A stretch of DNA of 64,000 bases from an uncultured Actinomycetes bacterium (GCA_937926105.1 CALANS010000028.1:62001-126000), one strand, 5' to 3'. Shown: positions 10,140 to 18,894, counted from the stretch's first letter. Numbers and translations: made by a program. Notes: generated by a model not told the origin, from the sequence alone.

Positions 10140-10397
10140 CGGACCAGGGTAGGGCACCGGCTACACTTCTCCCTGTCGACCGACGACGGTGGCTAGGGTT
10201 CCGCCGCGACCCTGTGGGGCGCGGGCCGTGACCGAGCGCCACGGATCTGGTGCTGGCCCGGCCAGCGGCAGACAGCACACCTCCGCGGACAAAAACCCAG
10301 GGAGGGACCGGTCGGCACCGGGATGGCCTGGGCACCCGCTCCGGCCCCGATTCCGTGTGCCGAGGCCGGTTTCGGTGCACCGTCGAAGGGAGAGTCG

Positions 10398-11987
10398 ATG
10401 GCCGAGCAGGCCGCCGCAGCGCATCGCCCCGTCCTGGTGGTGGACTTCGGGGCGCAGTATGCCCAACTGATCGCCCGCCGGGTCCGTGAGGCACACCGGT
10501 ACTCCGAGATCGTGCCGTCGTCGATGCCGGTGGCCGAGCTGCTGGCCCGCAATCCGGCCGCGATCATCCTGTCCGGCGGTCCCGCCAGCGTGTACACGAA
10601 GGGCGCGCCCGCCGTCGATCCGGCGCTGTTCACGGCCGGGATTCCGGTGCTGGGCATCTGCTACGGGTTCCAGGCGATGACGCAGGCGCTCGGCGGCCGG
10701 GTAGACCGCACCGGTCGCCGGGAGTATGGCGCCACCGACCTCACCGTCACCCAGACCGCATCGACGCTGCTGGCCGACGTGCCGAGCTGCTTCACGGTGT
10801 GGATGAGCCACGGCGACGCCGTCGCAGCAGCGCCGGACGGCTTCACCGTCACCGCCGAAACCGCGCACACCCCGATCGCCGCGTTCGAGGACGCCGCTCG
10901 TGGCCTGGCCGGCGTGCAGTTCCACCCCGAGGTGCTGCACACCCAGCACGGCCAGCAGATCCTGCAGCACTTCCTGTACGACATCGCGCATCTCGCGCCG
11001 GACTGGACGCCGGGCAGCATTCTGCGCGAGCAGGTCGCGGCGGTACGGGCTCAGGTCGGCGACGCCCGGGTGATCTGCGGCCTGTCCGGCGGGGTGGACT
11101 CCGCGGTGGCTGCGGCCATCGTGCACCGCGCCGTGGGAGACCAGCTGACCTGCGTGTTCGTGGACCACGGCCTGCTGCGGGCCGGCGAGAGGCAACAGGT
11201 GGAGCGAGACTACGTGGCCGCCACCGGGATCCGGCTGGTGACCGTGGACGCCGCCGACACCTTTCTGGCCGCACTGGCCGGGGTGACGGACCCCGAGGCC
11301 AAGCGCAAGGTCATCGGGCGGGAGTTCATCCGTGCCTTCGAATCCGCTGCTGCCGACCTGGTTGCCGAGTCTGGATCCGGGGCGGGCGCGGCCCAGGTGC
11401 GATATCTGGTGCAGGGCACGCTGTATCCGGATGTGGTGGAGTCCGGCGGGGGAAGCGGCACGGCGACCATCAAGTCGCACCACAACGTCGGCGGTCTGCC
11501 GGACGATGTGACCTTCGACCTGGTGGAGCCGCTGCGCGCCCTGTTCAAGGACGAGGTCCGGTTGTTGGGCGCCGAACTCGGTCTGCCGGCAGACATCGTG
11601 CAACGGCACCCGTTCCCCGGGCCGGGGCTGGGCATTCGGATTATCGGCGAGGTCACCGCCGATCGGCTGGCGATGGTGCGGGCCGCCGATGCGATCGTGC
11701 GGGAGGAGATGACGGCGGCCGGCGTCGATGGGGCGATCTGGCAGTGCCCGGTGGTGCTGCTGGCCGACGTGCGGTCGGTGGGGGTGCAGGGCGACGGCCG
11801 CACCTACGGGCATCCGGTGGTGTTGCGGCCGGTGACCAGTGAGGACGCCATGACGGCCGACTGGGCCCGGCTGGACGATGGCCTGCTGGCGCGGATCTCG
11901 AACCGGATCACCGGTGAGGTTGCGGAGATCACCCGCGTTGTCCTGGACGTGACGAGCAAGCCGCCGGGGACCATCGAGTGGGAGTGA
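10398..11987 (+). CDS. guaA: GMP synthase (glutamine-hydrolysing) GuaA
   Basis: A 529-residue cytosolic enzyme that aminates XMP to GMP. The N-terminal class I glutaminase has GICYGFQ with the nucleophilic Cys and the FHPEV His/Glu pair; the ATP pyrophosphatase domain has the PP-loop [12 protein letters not shown]; the C-terminal dimerisation domain ends with KPPGTIEWE as in all GuaA. ATG at 10398 follows GAAGGGAGAG. Length equals that of the E. coli enzyme. The 258 bp upstream contain no gene; a TACACT hexamer at 10162-10167 could be a -10. With guaB it completes the IMP-to-GMP branch, though separated by the amino-sugar operon. Confidence 0.97.
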   Translation: MAEQAAAAHRPVLVVDFGAQYAQLIARRVREAHRYSEIVPSSMPVAELLARNPAAIILSGGPASVYTKGAPAVDPALFTAGIPVLGICYGFQAMTQALGGRVDRTGRREYGATDLTVTQTASTLLADVPSCFTVWMSHGDAVAAAPDGFTVTAETAHTPIAAFEDAARGLAGVQFHPEVLHTQHGQQILQHFLYDIAHLAPDWTPGSILREQVAAVRAQVGDARVICGLSGGVDSAVAAAIVHRAVGDQLTCVFVDHGLLRAGERQQVERDYVAATGIRLVTVDAADTFLAALAGVTDPEAKRKVIGREFIRAFESAAADLVAESGSGAGAAQVRYLVQGTLYPDVVESGGGSGTATIKSHHNVGGLPDDVTFDLVEPLRALFKDEVRLLGAELGLPADIVQRHPFPGPGLGIRIIGEVTADRLAMVRAADAIVREEMTAAGVDGAIWQCPVVLLADVRSVGVQGDGRTYGHPVVLRPVTSEDAMTADWARLDDGLLARISNRITGEVAEITRVVLDVTSKPPGTIEWE

Positions 11988-12092
11988 CGGGCCGGCCGAG
12001 CGGCTGCAACGCTAGCGGCGCCGGCCTTCGGGTCGACTACCCGAGCGGGTGCGACGCGTCCCGGGGTGGCGGGCCCGGGAGCCGGACCGCGG

Positions 12093-12281
12093 TCAGTCCT
12101 CTTGCTCCCGCTGTTGGGCGAGTGCCCGACGGTCGGCGGCCGTCGCCGGAAGCGCGTGTGCGATCTTGACGATCACCGGGTCGACCTTGTCCTCGCCTCC
12201 ACGGAGCCGGATCAACGCACGTGCGGCCGAGATCTGATCAGAACTCACCCGCACGACTCTGCGAGCAGTGCTAGCAGTCAT
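12093..12281 (-). CDS. small conserved-looking hypothetical protein, 62 aa
   Basis: A 62-residue charged protein (MTASTARRVVRVSSDQISAA at the start, then RALIRLRGGEDKVDPVIVKIA). The ATG at 12281 overlaps the end of the upstream gene (stop at 12271) by 11 bases, so the two are coupled. No membrane segment. I do not recognise the family; the SSDQISAARALIRL pattern looks like a short helical cytosolic protein that may bind the membrane-anchored partner encoded upstream. Confidence 0.6.
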   Translation of the reverse strand: MTASTARRVVRVSSDQISAARALIRLRGGEDKVDPVIVKIAHALPATAADRRALAQQREQED

Positions 12282-12672
12282 GGGGCTTCTCCCTGGGGTG
12301 TCGACGGTTCGGCGTTCCTTGATTGTCCTCGATGAAGTCGGTCCGGTCCAGTAGCGGCCCAGGTTGCAAGTACTGACCGAGCGCGGTGAATGGGTCGAAC
12401 CGCGCATCCTCCTCCAGCACATCGTCGGCCAGTTGCCGCTCCTCTTTGGAGGCCAACTCGCTTCGGGCAAGGTTGACTAGCAGGGAGCGGCCGAGGAATC
12501 GAACGCGTTTGTTGTCGCTCTTCACCGCCTCCAGCGCCGAGGTGAATCGTCGGCCCCATTCCTCACGTCGACCCTGCCCCTCGCGCTGGCGCGTGCCGGC
12601 CCACGCTCCCAGGAACGCCAGCCCCGCGCCCAGCATGGAGACGAGTGGTGCGACCCACTCCCACCCGGTCAC
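12271..12672 (-). CDS. hypothetical membrane-anchored protein, 133 aa
   Basis: A 133-residue protein with one N-terminal helix at about residues 7-26 (VAPLVSMLGAGLAFLGAWAG) and a charged, helical cytosolic remainder (REGQGRREEWGRRFTSALEAV, then RFLGRSLLVNLARSELASKEE). The pattern suggests a membrane anchor with a coiled cytoplasmic domain. Overlaps the 62-residue gene that follows. No known family identified. Downstream of the palindromic terminator at 12821-12860, so probably its own transcript; a 14-bp palindrome ACGGGGGCCCCCGT (12718-12731) lies in its upstream region. Confidence 0.6.
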   Translation of the reverse strand: MTGWEWVAPLVSMLGAGLAFLGAWAGTRQREGQGRREEWGRRFTSALEAVKSDNKRVRFLGRSLLVNLARSELASKEERQLADDVLEEDARFDPFTALGQYLQPGPLLDRTDFIEDNQGTPNRRHPREKPHDC

Positions 12673-12820
12673 GGGATGCCTCGATGACCCGTGGCACCGG
12701 GTTCACGCCGCCCCTTGACGGGGGCCCCCGTGCCGTCCATAGGACGAATGTACGACGAGGGTCGGACAGTGCCCGGAGTGGTAGTGGGCCGTGACAGGCA
12801 CGGAATCCAACGTCCTACTG

Positions 12821-12860
12821 TGTCCGGTTTGACGTTCCCGCGGGAACGTCAAACCGGACA
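12821..12860 (-). terminator. 40-bp perfect palindrome ending the pspC operon
   Basis: Left arm TGTCCGGTTTGACGTTCCCG is followed directly by its exact reverse complement, with no spacer. It starts 7 bases after the stop of the 68-aa membrane gene on the minus strand. RNA would fold into about 18 base pairs with a tiny loop. No U-run follows on either strand, as is common for actinobacterial terminators. Its outer arm resembles that of the palindrome at 16994-17033. Confidence 0.75.
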
Positions 12861-12867
12861 TTCCGCG

Positions 12868-13074
12868 TCAGGGCCGGCGACGGCCGGGCAGCGAGCTGAC
12901 CACCATGGCCAGGCCGACCAGGGCCACTGCGCCGGCCGCCATCCACTTCCACTGGCCGGACAGGAGCCACCAGATGCTGCCGGACAGCCCGACCGAGGCG
13001 ATGACCAGGAACAGCAGCCCCATCAGGACGCCGAAGGCGTCCGTCCGGCGGCGGGGGTCGGTGCGGTCAGCCAT
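12868..13074 (-). CDS. small two-helix membrane protein, 68 aa
   Basis: A 68-residue protein with two predicted membrane helices (about 14-33, FGVLMGLLFLVIASVGLSGS, and 40-59, WKWMAAGAVALVGLAMVVSS) and charged ends. The ATG at 13074 overlaps the TGA of the pspC-type gene (13067-13069), so it is translated with it. Similar small hydrophobic proteins often trail PspC/LiaF genes in actinobacteria. Function unknown; likely part of the same envelope-stress complex. Confidence 0.7.
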   Translation of the reverse strand: MADRTDPRRRTDAFGVLMGLLFLVIASVGLSGSIWWLLSGQWKWMAAGAVALVGLAMVVSSLPGRRRP

Positions 13075-14626
13075 TGCTGCGCACCTCCGCCTGCCCCGCA
13101 TTGGCGTGAACGTCGATCACGAGCTTGCCGTGCTTTCCCTGTTGGTGCCCGGTGGTTTCCGGCTTCACACCGTTGTCCCGGTTGTCCAGGCATCGCACGT
13201 CACCGAGCCCGGCGCTGCAGGTGGCCTCTACCTCGACGCCCTTCGGGACGATGATGACCGCCCGACCACCGTGCACGGTAAGGCTTGTCGTCACCACCTG
13301 CTTGTCGTCCGTGAACTGCAGGGCAGACAGATCGAGGGTGGCCTGGCCGGCGTTCCACACGTAGGAACTGTCGACCGTGCCGCCGGCGGGAACAGTCCAG
13401 GTCTGCTGTCCATACCCCCCGGTACCACTGATGCCGGTGGCGGTCAGCGCCAGCGTCACCAGCGACAGGAACACGCCGGGCCCGATCAGCCCGCGCCCGC
13501 CGGCCCCCCGCAGCGAGGTGATCAGCACCCCCAGGCCGAGTACGGCCAGGGTGATCCCCGCGACCGCGGCCCAGCTCAGCGCCCACCATCCGGCGAACAC
13601 GCCTCCCGCGAGCACGCCACCCGTGACCAGGGCCAGGCCGAGGAAGGTCCGGCTGAGCCCTCGGCCGCGGGCCGGGGTCGCCGTCGCCGGGGGCTGGGAC
13701 TCGGTGGGATCGGGCAGATCCCAGGCGAACGGAGCCACACCCAGCGGGTCCCAGGCCGGTGGGGTCGCGCGCCCGCCGGTCAACAGGTCCTCCGGCGACG
13801 GGGGCCGTGAGGAGGACGGTGACGGAGACTGTGCAGTCTGAGTCGGCGCGGGGCCGGGCGAGGTCGAGTCGGTGACGGGCGATCCGGTCGGCGCCGCGCC
13901 GCCGGAGGCTGCCGGCCCGCCCGACTGCCGAGTCGCCGGGTCTGGCGCATCCCACCCGGCGGAGGTCGGCGCGTCGGTCCCGGGCGCGGCGGTCGGAGCA
14001 TCCCAGAATGCAGGCCGGCCGAATGGCGACGGGCGCGATCCCGCCCCGCCGCGAGCGCCACCCCGTCGAGGCCCGTCACCGCTCGACCAGCGCTGCGTCC
14101 ACTCGTCGGCGCGCTCGCCGACCCGGGCTCCCCAGGCAGCTGCCCGTTCGGCGAACTCGTCCGCACGGCGCCCCCAGTCGACCGAGCGGGGCCGGTGGCC
14201 GAGCCGGCTGCCGGATCCCATCCGGCCGTGACGAGCCAGCACGAACACCACGATCGCGGCGATCACCACCGGCCAGAAGGGTAGGCCCCAGGAGAACACC
14301 GAGCCGATGCTGGACAGCCCGACGATGATCAGCACCACGGTCAGGCCGGTGGACACCGAGGACTGCCCCCTGCCGGCCAGCGCCTCGATCGCGGACACCT
14401 CGTCACCATCCGCGGGCATCAGCAGCCAGCCCAGGCAGTACAGCAACACGCCGGAGCCACCGAAGATCGCCAGCACCACGAAGGCGACCCGGATCAGCAC
14501 CGGGTCGACACCGAAGGCGCGCCCCAGGCCGCCGGCGACGCCAGCGACCTTCCGATCGCCCCGGGACCGGCGGGGCGGGGCGAAACGGTGCGCCGAACTC
14601 GGGCGCTGCGGGGTCTCGGTTTCCAT
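13067..14626 (-). CDS. PspC domain membrane protein with LiaF-like C-terminus
   Basis: A 519-residue protein. Residues about 17-80 are a PspC domain (RKVAGVAGGLGRAFGVDPVL, then a membrane helix ending CLGWLLMPADGDE). Further helices lie near 95-135, then a long Pro/Ser/Gly-rich cytosolic linker, a second membrane block (about 365-450) and a C-terminal beta-rich domain like that of LiaF/VraT-type proteins (WTVPAGGTVDSSY, VPKGVEVEA). The ATG at 14626 gives METETPQRP; an in-frame GTG nine bases upstream is possible. It is divergent from a PspC-domain kinase, so it probably reports envelope stress to, or is regulated by, that system. Confidence 0.82.
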   Translation of the reverse strand: METETPQRPSSAHRFAPPRRSRGDRKVAGVAGGLGRAFGVDPVLIRVAFVVLAIFGGSGVLLYCLGWLLMPADGDEVSAIEALAGRGQSSVSTGLTVVLIIVGLSSIGSVFSWGLPFWPVVIAAIVVFVLARHGRMGSGSRLGHRPRSVDWGRRADEFAERAAAWGARVGERADEWTQRWSSGDGPRRGGARGGAGSRPSPFGRPAFWDAPTAAPGTDAPTSAGWDAPDPATRQSGGPAASGGAAPTGSPVTDSTSPGPAPTQTAQSPSPSSSRPPSPEDLLTGGRATPPAWDPLGVAPFAWDLPDPTESQPPATATPARGRGLSRTFLGLALVTGGVLAGGVFAGWWALSWAAVAGITLAVLGLGVLITSLRGAGGRGLIGPGVFLSLVTLALTATGISGTGGYGQQTWTVPAGGTVDSSYVWNAGQATLDLSALQFTDDKQVVTTSLTVHGGRAVIIVPKGVEVEATCSAGLGDVRCLDNRDNGVKPETTGHQQGKHGKLVIDVHANAGQAEVRSNG

Positions 14627-14738
14627 GGCTTCCACCGTGCCTGCCGACGCGGCCGCGCACCATCGGGGATCGCCCCGGTTCGGCTTTCCAGGGTGAACCC
14701 TGATCCCGAATGGCGCCTGCGCGTGTGACCCTGGTGGG

Positions 14739-16178
14739 GTGAGTTCGCCGGAGCCTGCCCAGCCGCCCGCATCGGGTGCCGGGTCGGCTGCGCCGCATGC
14801 CGGGTCGGCCGGGTCGGCAGCGCCCCCGCCCGGCCGGACCGCACCTCCGTTCGGCCGGCCGCGCCCGACGGCCCTCGCGGCGGCCCACGGTGGGGCCGTC
14901 ACCCCCGACGGCATCCCCCGGCTGGTCCGGTCGACCGACGATCGGGTGGTCGCCGGGGTGGCCTCGGGCGTCGCCGCGCACCTGCACGTCAAGGTCACGT
15001 GGGTCCGGCTGGTCTTCGTGTTGCTCGGGGTGCTGGCCGGCGCCGGAGTGCTCGGCTATGCCCTGCTGTGGATGTTCGTGCCCGAAGGTCGTCCGGGAGG
15101 AGTCGCCCCCCGTGCGGCCTCGCCCGCGGAACGGCGGCAGGCGGTCGGCATTGCCGCCATCGGGGTCGCGCTGCTGATTGTGGCGACGTCGCTGGGGGTG
15201 GGGCAGTGGATCGGCTGGCTGATCGGCCCGCTGGGCGTGGTGGCAATCGGCGGCGCGTTCATCTGGCGGGAGGCCGACGATTCCCGCCGGGAACGCTGGC
15301 GCCGTACCGCAGCCGGCATCGTCAGCCCCACCCGTGGCTCCCGCTGGCGGGTGGTCGGTGGCGCGGTCCTGGTGATCGGTGGGCTGGCGGTGTTCGCCAT
15401 GGGCCAGCTGGACTTCGCCGCCGCCCGCTCGGCGTTGATCGCGGTGCTGCTCACCCTGGTCGGGGTCGCCGTGATCACCGTGCCGTGGTGGATCCGGTTG
15501 GTCCGGGACCTTGGCGATGAGCGGCGCGAGCGGGTCCGGGAGCGGGAGCGGGCCGAGATCGCCGCCCACCTGCACGACTCGGTGCTGCAGACGCTGGCGC
15601 TGATCCAACGCCAGTCCGGCGACTCGCGGGAGGTGCTGCGACTGGCGCGCAGCCAGGAACGGGAGCTGCGCACCTGGCTGTACGGTCCGGCGGGATATGC
15701 CACGGCCGGCAGCACGGCGGGGGCGCCCGGGTCGGCAAGCCGGGTCGAACCGGATGCCACCTTCGCGGCCGCCCTGGCGAGCGCCGCCGGCGAGGTGGAG
15801 GACACCTACAACATCTCGGTGGCCCCGGTCGTGGTGGGTGATGCGGCCATGGACCCGCACCTGGCTGCGCTGGTCGCGGCGGCCCGGGAGGCGATGGTCA
15901 ACGCCGCCAAGCACGCCGGCGTCGGCGAGGTCAGCGTGTATGCCGAGATCGAGAACGGCACCGCCTCGGTGTTCGTGCGGGACCGCGGCGCCGGCTTCGA
16001 CCCGGATGCGGTGGATCCGGATCGACGTGGCGTGGCACAGTCCATCCGGGGCAGGATGGACAGACACGGCGGCAGCGCACAGATCCGGTCTGCTGTCGGG
16101 CAGGGAACCGAGGTGGTGCTCACCATGCCGGTGACTCAGGCCTCGAGCGCACCGTCCGGCGCGCCGCGGCCCGGCTAG
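14739..16178 (+). CDS. PspC-domain sensor histidine kinase (NarL/LiaS-type)
   Basis: A 479-residue membrane kinase. A Pro/Ala-rich head is followed by a PspC domain at about 60-118 (RVVAGVASGVAAHLHVK, then one helix), four further helices to about residue 260, a HisKA_3 dimerisation domain with EIAAHLHDSVLQT (phospho-acceptor His near 279) and an HATPase domain (NAAKHAG N-box, RDRGAGF G-box). GTG at 14739 is the first plausible start. Divergent from the PspC/LiaF protein with 112 bp between, and followed by its response regulator. The fused PspC sensor suggests detection of membrane damage or lipid II stress; this is inference. Confidence 0.88.
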   Translation: MSSPEPAQPPASGAGSAAPHAGSAGSAAPPPGRTAPPFGRPRPTALAAAHGGAVTPDGIPRLVRSTDDRVVAGVASGVAAHLHVKVTWVRLVFVLLGVLAGAGVLGYALLWMFVPEGRPGGVAPRAASPAERRQAVGIAAIGVALLIVATSLGVGQWIGWLIGPLGVVAIGGAFIWREADDSRRERWRRTAAGIVSPTRGSRWRVVGGAVLVIGGLAVFAMGQLDFAAARSALIAVLLTLVGVAVITVPWWIRLVRDLGDERRERVRERERAEIAAHLHDSVLQTLALIQRQSGDSREVLRLARSQERELRTWLYGPAGYATAGSTAGAPGSASRVEPDATFAAALASAAGEVEDTYNISVAPVVVGDAAMDPHLAALVAAAREAMVNAAKHAGVGEVSVYAEIENGTASVFVRDRGAGFDPDAVDPDRRGVAQSIRGRMDRHGGSAQIRSAVGQGTEVVLTMPVTQASSAPSGAPRPG

Positions 16179-16182
16179 CGTG

Positions 16183-16212
16183 GCGCTTATCAATTCGGCC
16201 GGCGCTTATCAA
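16183..16212. repeat. extra half-sites upstream of repeat copy B
   Basis: GCGCTTATCAA occurs at 16183-16193 and again at 16202-16212, directly abutting the CCGCTTATCAA at the start of the 78-bp element. The same end sequence is therefore present three times in a row, 19 and 11 bases apart. Confidence 0.75.
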
Positions 16213-16213
16213 C

Positions 16214-16291
16214 CGCTTATCAACTCTGCCGAAATGTGGTGTCCGTGACGGGAGTTGCCGATTTCGTAGGCGCCTGCGACATTGATAAGCG
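16214..16291. repeat. 78-bp intergenic repeat with inverted ends, copy B
   Basis: Lies between the histidine kinase and its response regulator. Begins CGCTTATCA, ends TTGATAAGCG and aligns end to end with copy A at 4751-4828. Internal CGAAAT/ATTTCG arms and the conserved core GGAGTTGCCGA are present. It ends 38 bp before the response-regulator start, so it lies in that gene's leader or promoter region. Confidence 0.8.
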
Positions 16292-16329
16292 CCGGATGGT
16301 GCGGGTGACGGGGACGAAGGGGAGCGGGT

Positions 16330-16989
16330 ATGTCTGATCCGGTGCGGGTGTTCCTGGTGGACGACCACGCGCTGTTCCGCACCGGGGTGAAGGCCGAGCT
16401 GGCCTCACTCGGCGATGAGCGGATCGAGGTGGTCGGCGAGGCCGGCTCGGTGAACGAGGCGGTCGTTCGGATCGGCGCGGATCACCCGAACGTGGTGCTA
16501 TTGGACGTGCACATGCCCGACGGTGGCGGCCGTGCCGTGCTCGACGCGCTGCACAGCACGCTGCCGGAGGTGGTGTTCCTGGCGCTGTCCGTGTCCGACG
16601 CCGCCGAGGACGTGATCAACGTGATCCGCGGCGGCGCCCGGGGCTACGTGACCAAGACGATCTCCGGGGCGGAGCTGGCGGACGCGATCGTGCGGGTGGC
16701 CGGGGGTGACGCGGTGTTCTCGCCCCGGCTGGCGGGTTTCGTGCTGGATGCGTTCTCCGACCGGCCGGGGTCGGCGCCGGTGTCGGATCCGGAGCTGGAC
16801 CTGCTGTCCCCACGCGAGCGCGAGGTGCTCAAGCTGCTGGCCCGCGGCTACGCCTACAAGGAGATCGCCTCCGAGCTGTTCATCTCCATCAAGACGGTGG
16901 AGACGCACGTGTCCAGCGTGCTGCGCAAGACGCAGATGTCCAACCGGTACGCGCTGTCCCGGTGGGCCACGGAGCGCCGGCTGGTATGA
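16330..16989 (+). CDS. LuxR-family response regulator (LiaR-type) of the PspC kinase
   Basis: A 219-residue regulator. Receiver domain at 1-125 with the acidic pair D11-D12, phospho-acceptor Asp59 in VVLLDVHMPDGG, the SVSD switch segment and the Lys of VTKTISG; LuxR HTH at about 155-215 (LSPREREVLKLLARGYAYKE, then SIKTVETHVSSVLRKTQ). The ATG at 16330 follows GGGGAGCGGGT. It is encoded 152 bp after the kinase, separated by the 78-bp repeat, and likely controls the divergent pspC operon. Unlike the BldM-like protein at 258-854, its phosphorylation pocket is complete. Confidence 0.92.
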   Translation: MSDPVRVFLVDDHALFRTGVKAELASLGDERIEVVGEAGSVNEAVVRIGADHPNVVLLDVHMPDGGGRAVLDALHSTLPEVVFLALSVSDAAEDVINVIRGGARGYVTKTISGAELADAIVRVAGGDAVFSPRLAGFVLDAFSDRPGSAPVSDPELDLLSPREREVLKLLARGYAYKEIASELFISIKTVETHVSSVLRKTQMSNRYALSRWATERRLV

Positions 16990-16993
16990 GCCT

Positions 16994-17033
16994 TGTCCGG
17001 TATGTCGCAGCACGTGCTGCGACATACCGGACA
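16994..17033 (+). terminator. 40-bp perfect palindrome ending the kinase-regulator operon
   Basis: Arm TGTCCGGTATGTCGCAGCAC followed immediately by its exact reverse complement, beginning four bases after the response-regulator stop. It shares TGTCCGGT, TG and CG positions (13 of 20 in the arm) with the palindrome at 12821-12860. No U-run. A strong intrinsic terminator is the simplest reading. Confidence 0.78.
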
Positions 17034-17098
17034 GACGTCGACGCGAATCGCCGGATCGGGCATGCGGCGTTCGCCGAATGGTCGGGCATGCTGGGCCG

Positions 17099-18412
17099 GT
17101 GACAGGAACATCGCGGCTCGCCTCCATCGTCTGCGGGGTCGCTGGCGTGGCCGCGCTGGTGCTGGCCGGCTGTGGCTCAGCCTCCGATGGTGGACCGGAC
17201 GTCGGGCCGGCCGAGGTGACGGTGACGAGCACGGTGTGGGTGGCCCCGTTGGGGTCGGCCACGGGATCGGCGGGCTCGGGCGTCCGGTCGGCCGGGTCCG
17301 AGTCCCCGTCCGGCGCATCATCGGCGCTGAGCGCTCCGGCCGCCGGCTCCGTCACCGATCCCGGCTCCGTCACCGCATCTGCCGGTTCCGCCGCCGGCCC
17401 TGCCACCTCCGTCTCTGGACCGGTCGGCTCCGTCACCGCCTCGGCGCCGTCATCTAGTGCGCCGGGGCGTCCCGCCGGGGTCTTCACCCTGGCGCTGGCC
17501 GGCGATGTGAACTTCTCCGAGCGCACCGCTGATCTGCTCGCCGCCGACCCGGACACCGCGCTGCAACAGGCCGGCGCCGAACTCGACGGGGCCGACATCA
17601 CCATGGTCAACCTGGAGACCGCCATCACCACCCGGGGGACCCCGGCCCCCAAACAGTTCCACTTCCGGGCTCCGGCCACGGCCCTACGCGCGCTGGCGGC
17701 CGGTGGGGTCGATGTCGCGACGATGGCCAACAATCACGCCGCCGACTACGGCGACCAGGGGCTGGCCGACACGGTGGCCGCGATCAAGAAGTCACCGATT
17801 CCGGTGATCGGCATCGGTGGCACCGCGACACAGGCCTACGCGCCCTACCGGGTCACGGTGAACGGGGTGCGGCTGGCGATCCTTGCCGCCAGCCAGGTGC
17901 AGGACTGGACGCTCGGCGCGCACACGGCAACCTCGGACGGCCCCGGGATCGCCAGCGCCTATTCCGATCGGCTGGTCGCCGCGGTGCGCGCCGCCGCCGC
18001 GAAGGCCGATGTCGTGGTGGTGTACCTGCACTGGGGGATCGAATACCAAACCTGCCCGTCGGAGGAACAGCGTGCACTGGCGGACACCCTGGCCGACGCC
18101 GGCGCCGCCGCGGTGGTCGGCACGCACGCGCACGTGCTGCAGGGTGCCGGCTGGCGCGACGACGGTGTCTATGTCGCCTACGGACTGGGCAACTACTACT
18201 GGTGGCGCTCCTTCGGCAACGAGCAGGACGACAACGGTGTGCTCACCCTGACCTTCGATCGGGGCAGGGTCAGCACGGCGCATTTCCTGGCCACGCATCT
18301 GGACGACCGCGGTGTCCCGCTGGCCGCGACCGGAACGCAGAAGCAACGGATCCTGGACGAATGGCAGCGCGATCGGGAGTGCGCCGACCTGGCCGCACGG
18401 CCGCCGCGCTGA
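17099..18412 (+). CDS. CapA-family (poly-gamma-glutamate synthesis type) lipoprotein
   Basis: A 437-residue exported protein. The N-terminus is a lipoprotein signal ending LVLAGC (Cys about residue 24); a Ser/Gly/Pro-rich linker follows to about residue 120, then a CapA metallophosphatase-like domain (LALAGDVNFSE, MVNLETAI, DVATMANNHAADYG, VYLHWGIEY, VVGTHAHVLQG, YGLGNYYW). CapA proteins of Bacillus serve poly-gamma-glutamate export; in actinobacteria without capBC, as in this window, the role is unknown. GTG at 17099 was chosen because it gives a compact signal peptide; an ATG at 17078 is also possible. It stands alone and converges on the chorismate mutase gene. Confidence 0.85.
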   Translation: MTGTSRLASIVCGVAGVAALVLAGCGSASDGGPDVGPAEVTVTSTVWVAPLGSATGSAGSGVRSAGSESPSGASSALSAPAAGSVTDPGSVTASAGSAAGPATSVSGPVGSVTASAPSSSAPGRPAGVFTLALAGDVNFSERTADLLAADPDTALQQAGAELDGADITMVNLETAITTRGTPAPKQFHFRAPATALRALAAGGVDVATMANNHAADYGDQGLADTVAAIKKSPIPVIGIGGTATQAYAPYRVTVNGVRLAILAASQVQDWTLGAHTATSDGPGIASAYSDRLVAAVRAAAAKADVVVVYLHWGIEYQTCPSEEQRALADTLADAGAAAVVGTHAHVLQGAGWRDDGVYVAYGLGNYYWWRSFGNEQDDNGVLTLTFDRGRVSTAHFLATHLDDRGVPLAATGTQKQRILDEWQRDRECADLAARPPR

Positions 18413-18432
18413 CGGCTCTCGTCCACCGGGAT

Positions 18433-18819
18433 TCAGCGCCGGCCGAGCTTGCCCCGGCCCATCGACAGCAGCATCATGCCCAGGTCGGTGCCCGACGGGC
18501 CCAGCGCGGCGAACCGCTCCAGGATCTTCATCTCCCGGCTGTAGACGATCCGGGTGCCGCCCTCCGAGGCGCGCATCGCGCCGATCGCGCGGGACAGCTC
18601 GGTGCGCCGCTGGATCAGCCGGACCAGCTCGGAGTCGATGGCGTCGATCTCCACGCGCATCGCCGAGATGTCGTGCACGCCGCCGGCGCTGGTGGCCCCC
18701 GTCGGATCGCCCGATGCCGGGGACGCGGCGGCCTGCCGTACGGTGCTCCGGGCCGTGCTGTCGGCCTGGTCACCGGTCACGGCCGCCTCCGGGGTGTCGC
18801 TGAGCGTGGTGGTGCTCAT
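18433..18819 (-). CDS. chorismate mutase (AroQ-type)
   Basis: A 128-residue protein. After a disordered Ser/Ala/Thr head of about 48 residues comes the helical AroQ fold: AMRVEIDAIDSELVRLIQRR, ELSRAIGAMRAS, then IVYSREMKILERFAALGP. The catalytic Arg and Lys/Arg positions in the first helix and the RxE motif are recognisable. It converts chorismate to prephenate for Phe and Tyr. GGAGAG precedes the ATG. Transcription passes an aromatic-codon leader peptide and a U-run terminator (18862-18966), so it is probably controlled by attenuation. The next gene, pcrA, is divergent, an arrangement also found in Mycobacterium. Confidence 0.9.
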   Translation of the reverse strand: MSTTTLSDTPEAAVTGDQADSTARSTVRQAAASPASGDPTGATSAGGVHDISAMRVEIDAIDSELVRLIQRRTELSRAIGAMRASEGGTRIVYSREMKILERFAALGPSGTDLGMMLLSMGRGKLGRR

Positions 18820-18861
18820 GTGGTGCTCTCCATCCTGCCCCCGCCACCCACCCGAAGAAGC

Positions 18862-18894
18862 AAAACGCCCCGGGTCCGGATGACCTCGGGGCGT
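18862..18894 (-). terminator. attenuator terminator upstream of chorismate mutase
   Basis: On the minus strand ACGCCCCG-A-GGTC-ATCCG-GACC-CGGGGCGT folds into a 12-pair stem with one bulged A and is followed by TTTGCTTCTTC. It sits between the leader peptide stop and the chorismate mutase start, 43 bp before the gene. This is a canonical intrinsic terminator in the right place for attenuation. Confidence 0.8.

Noticed and set aside
16706..17098. In-frame upstream extension of the CapA lipoprotein
   Set aside because: It would run through the response-regulator gene and the 40-bp palindrome; the lipoprotein signal begins at 17099.
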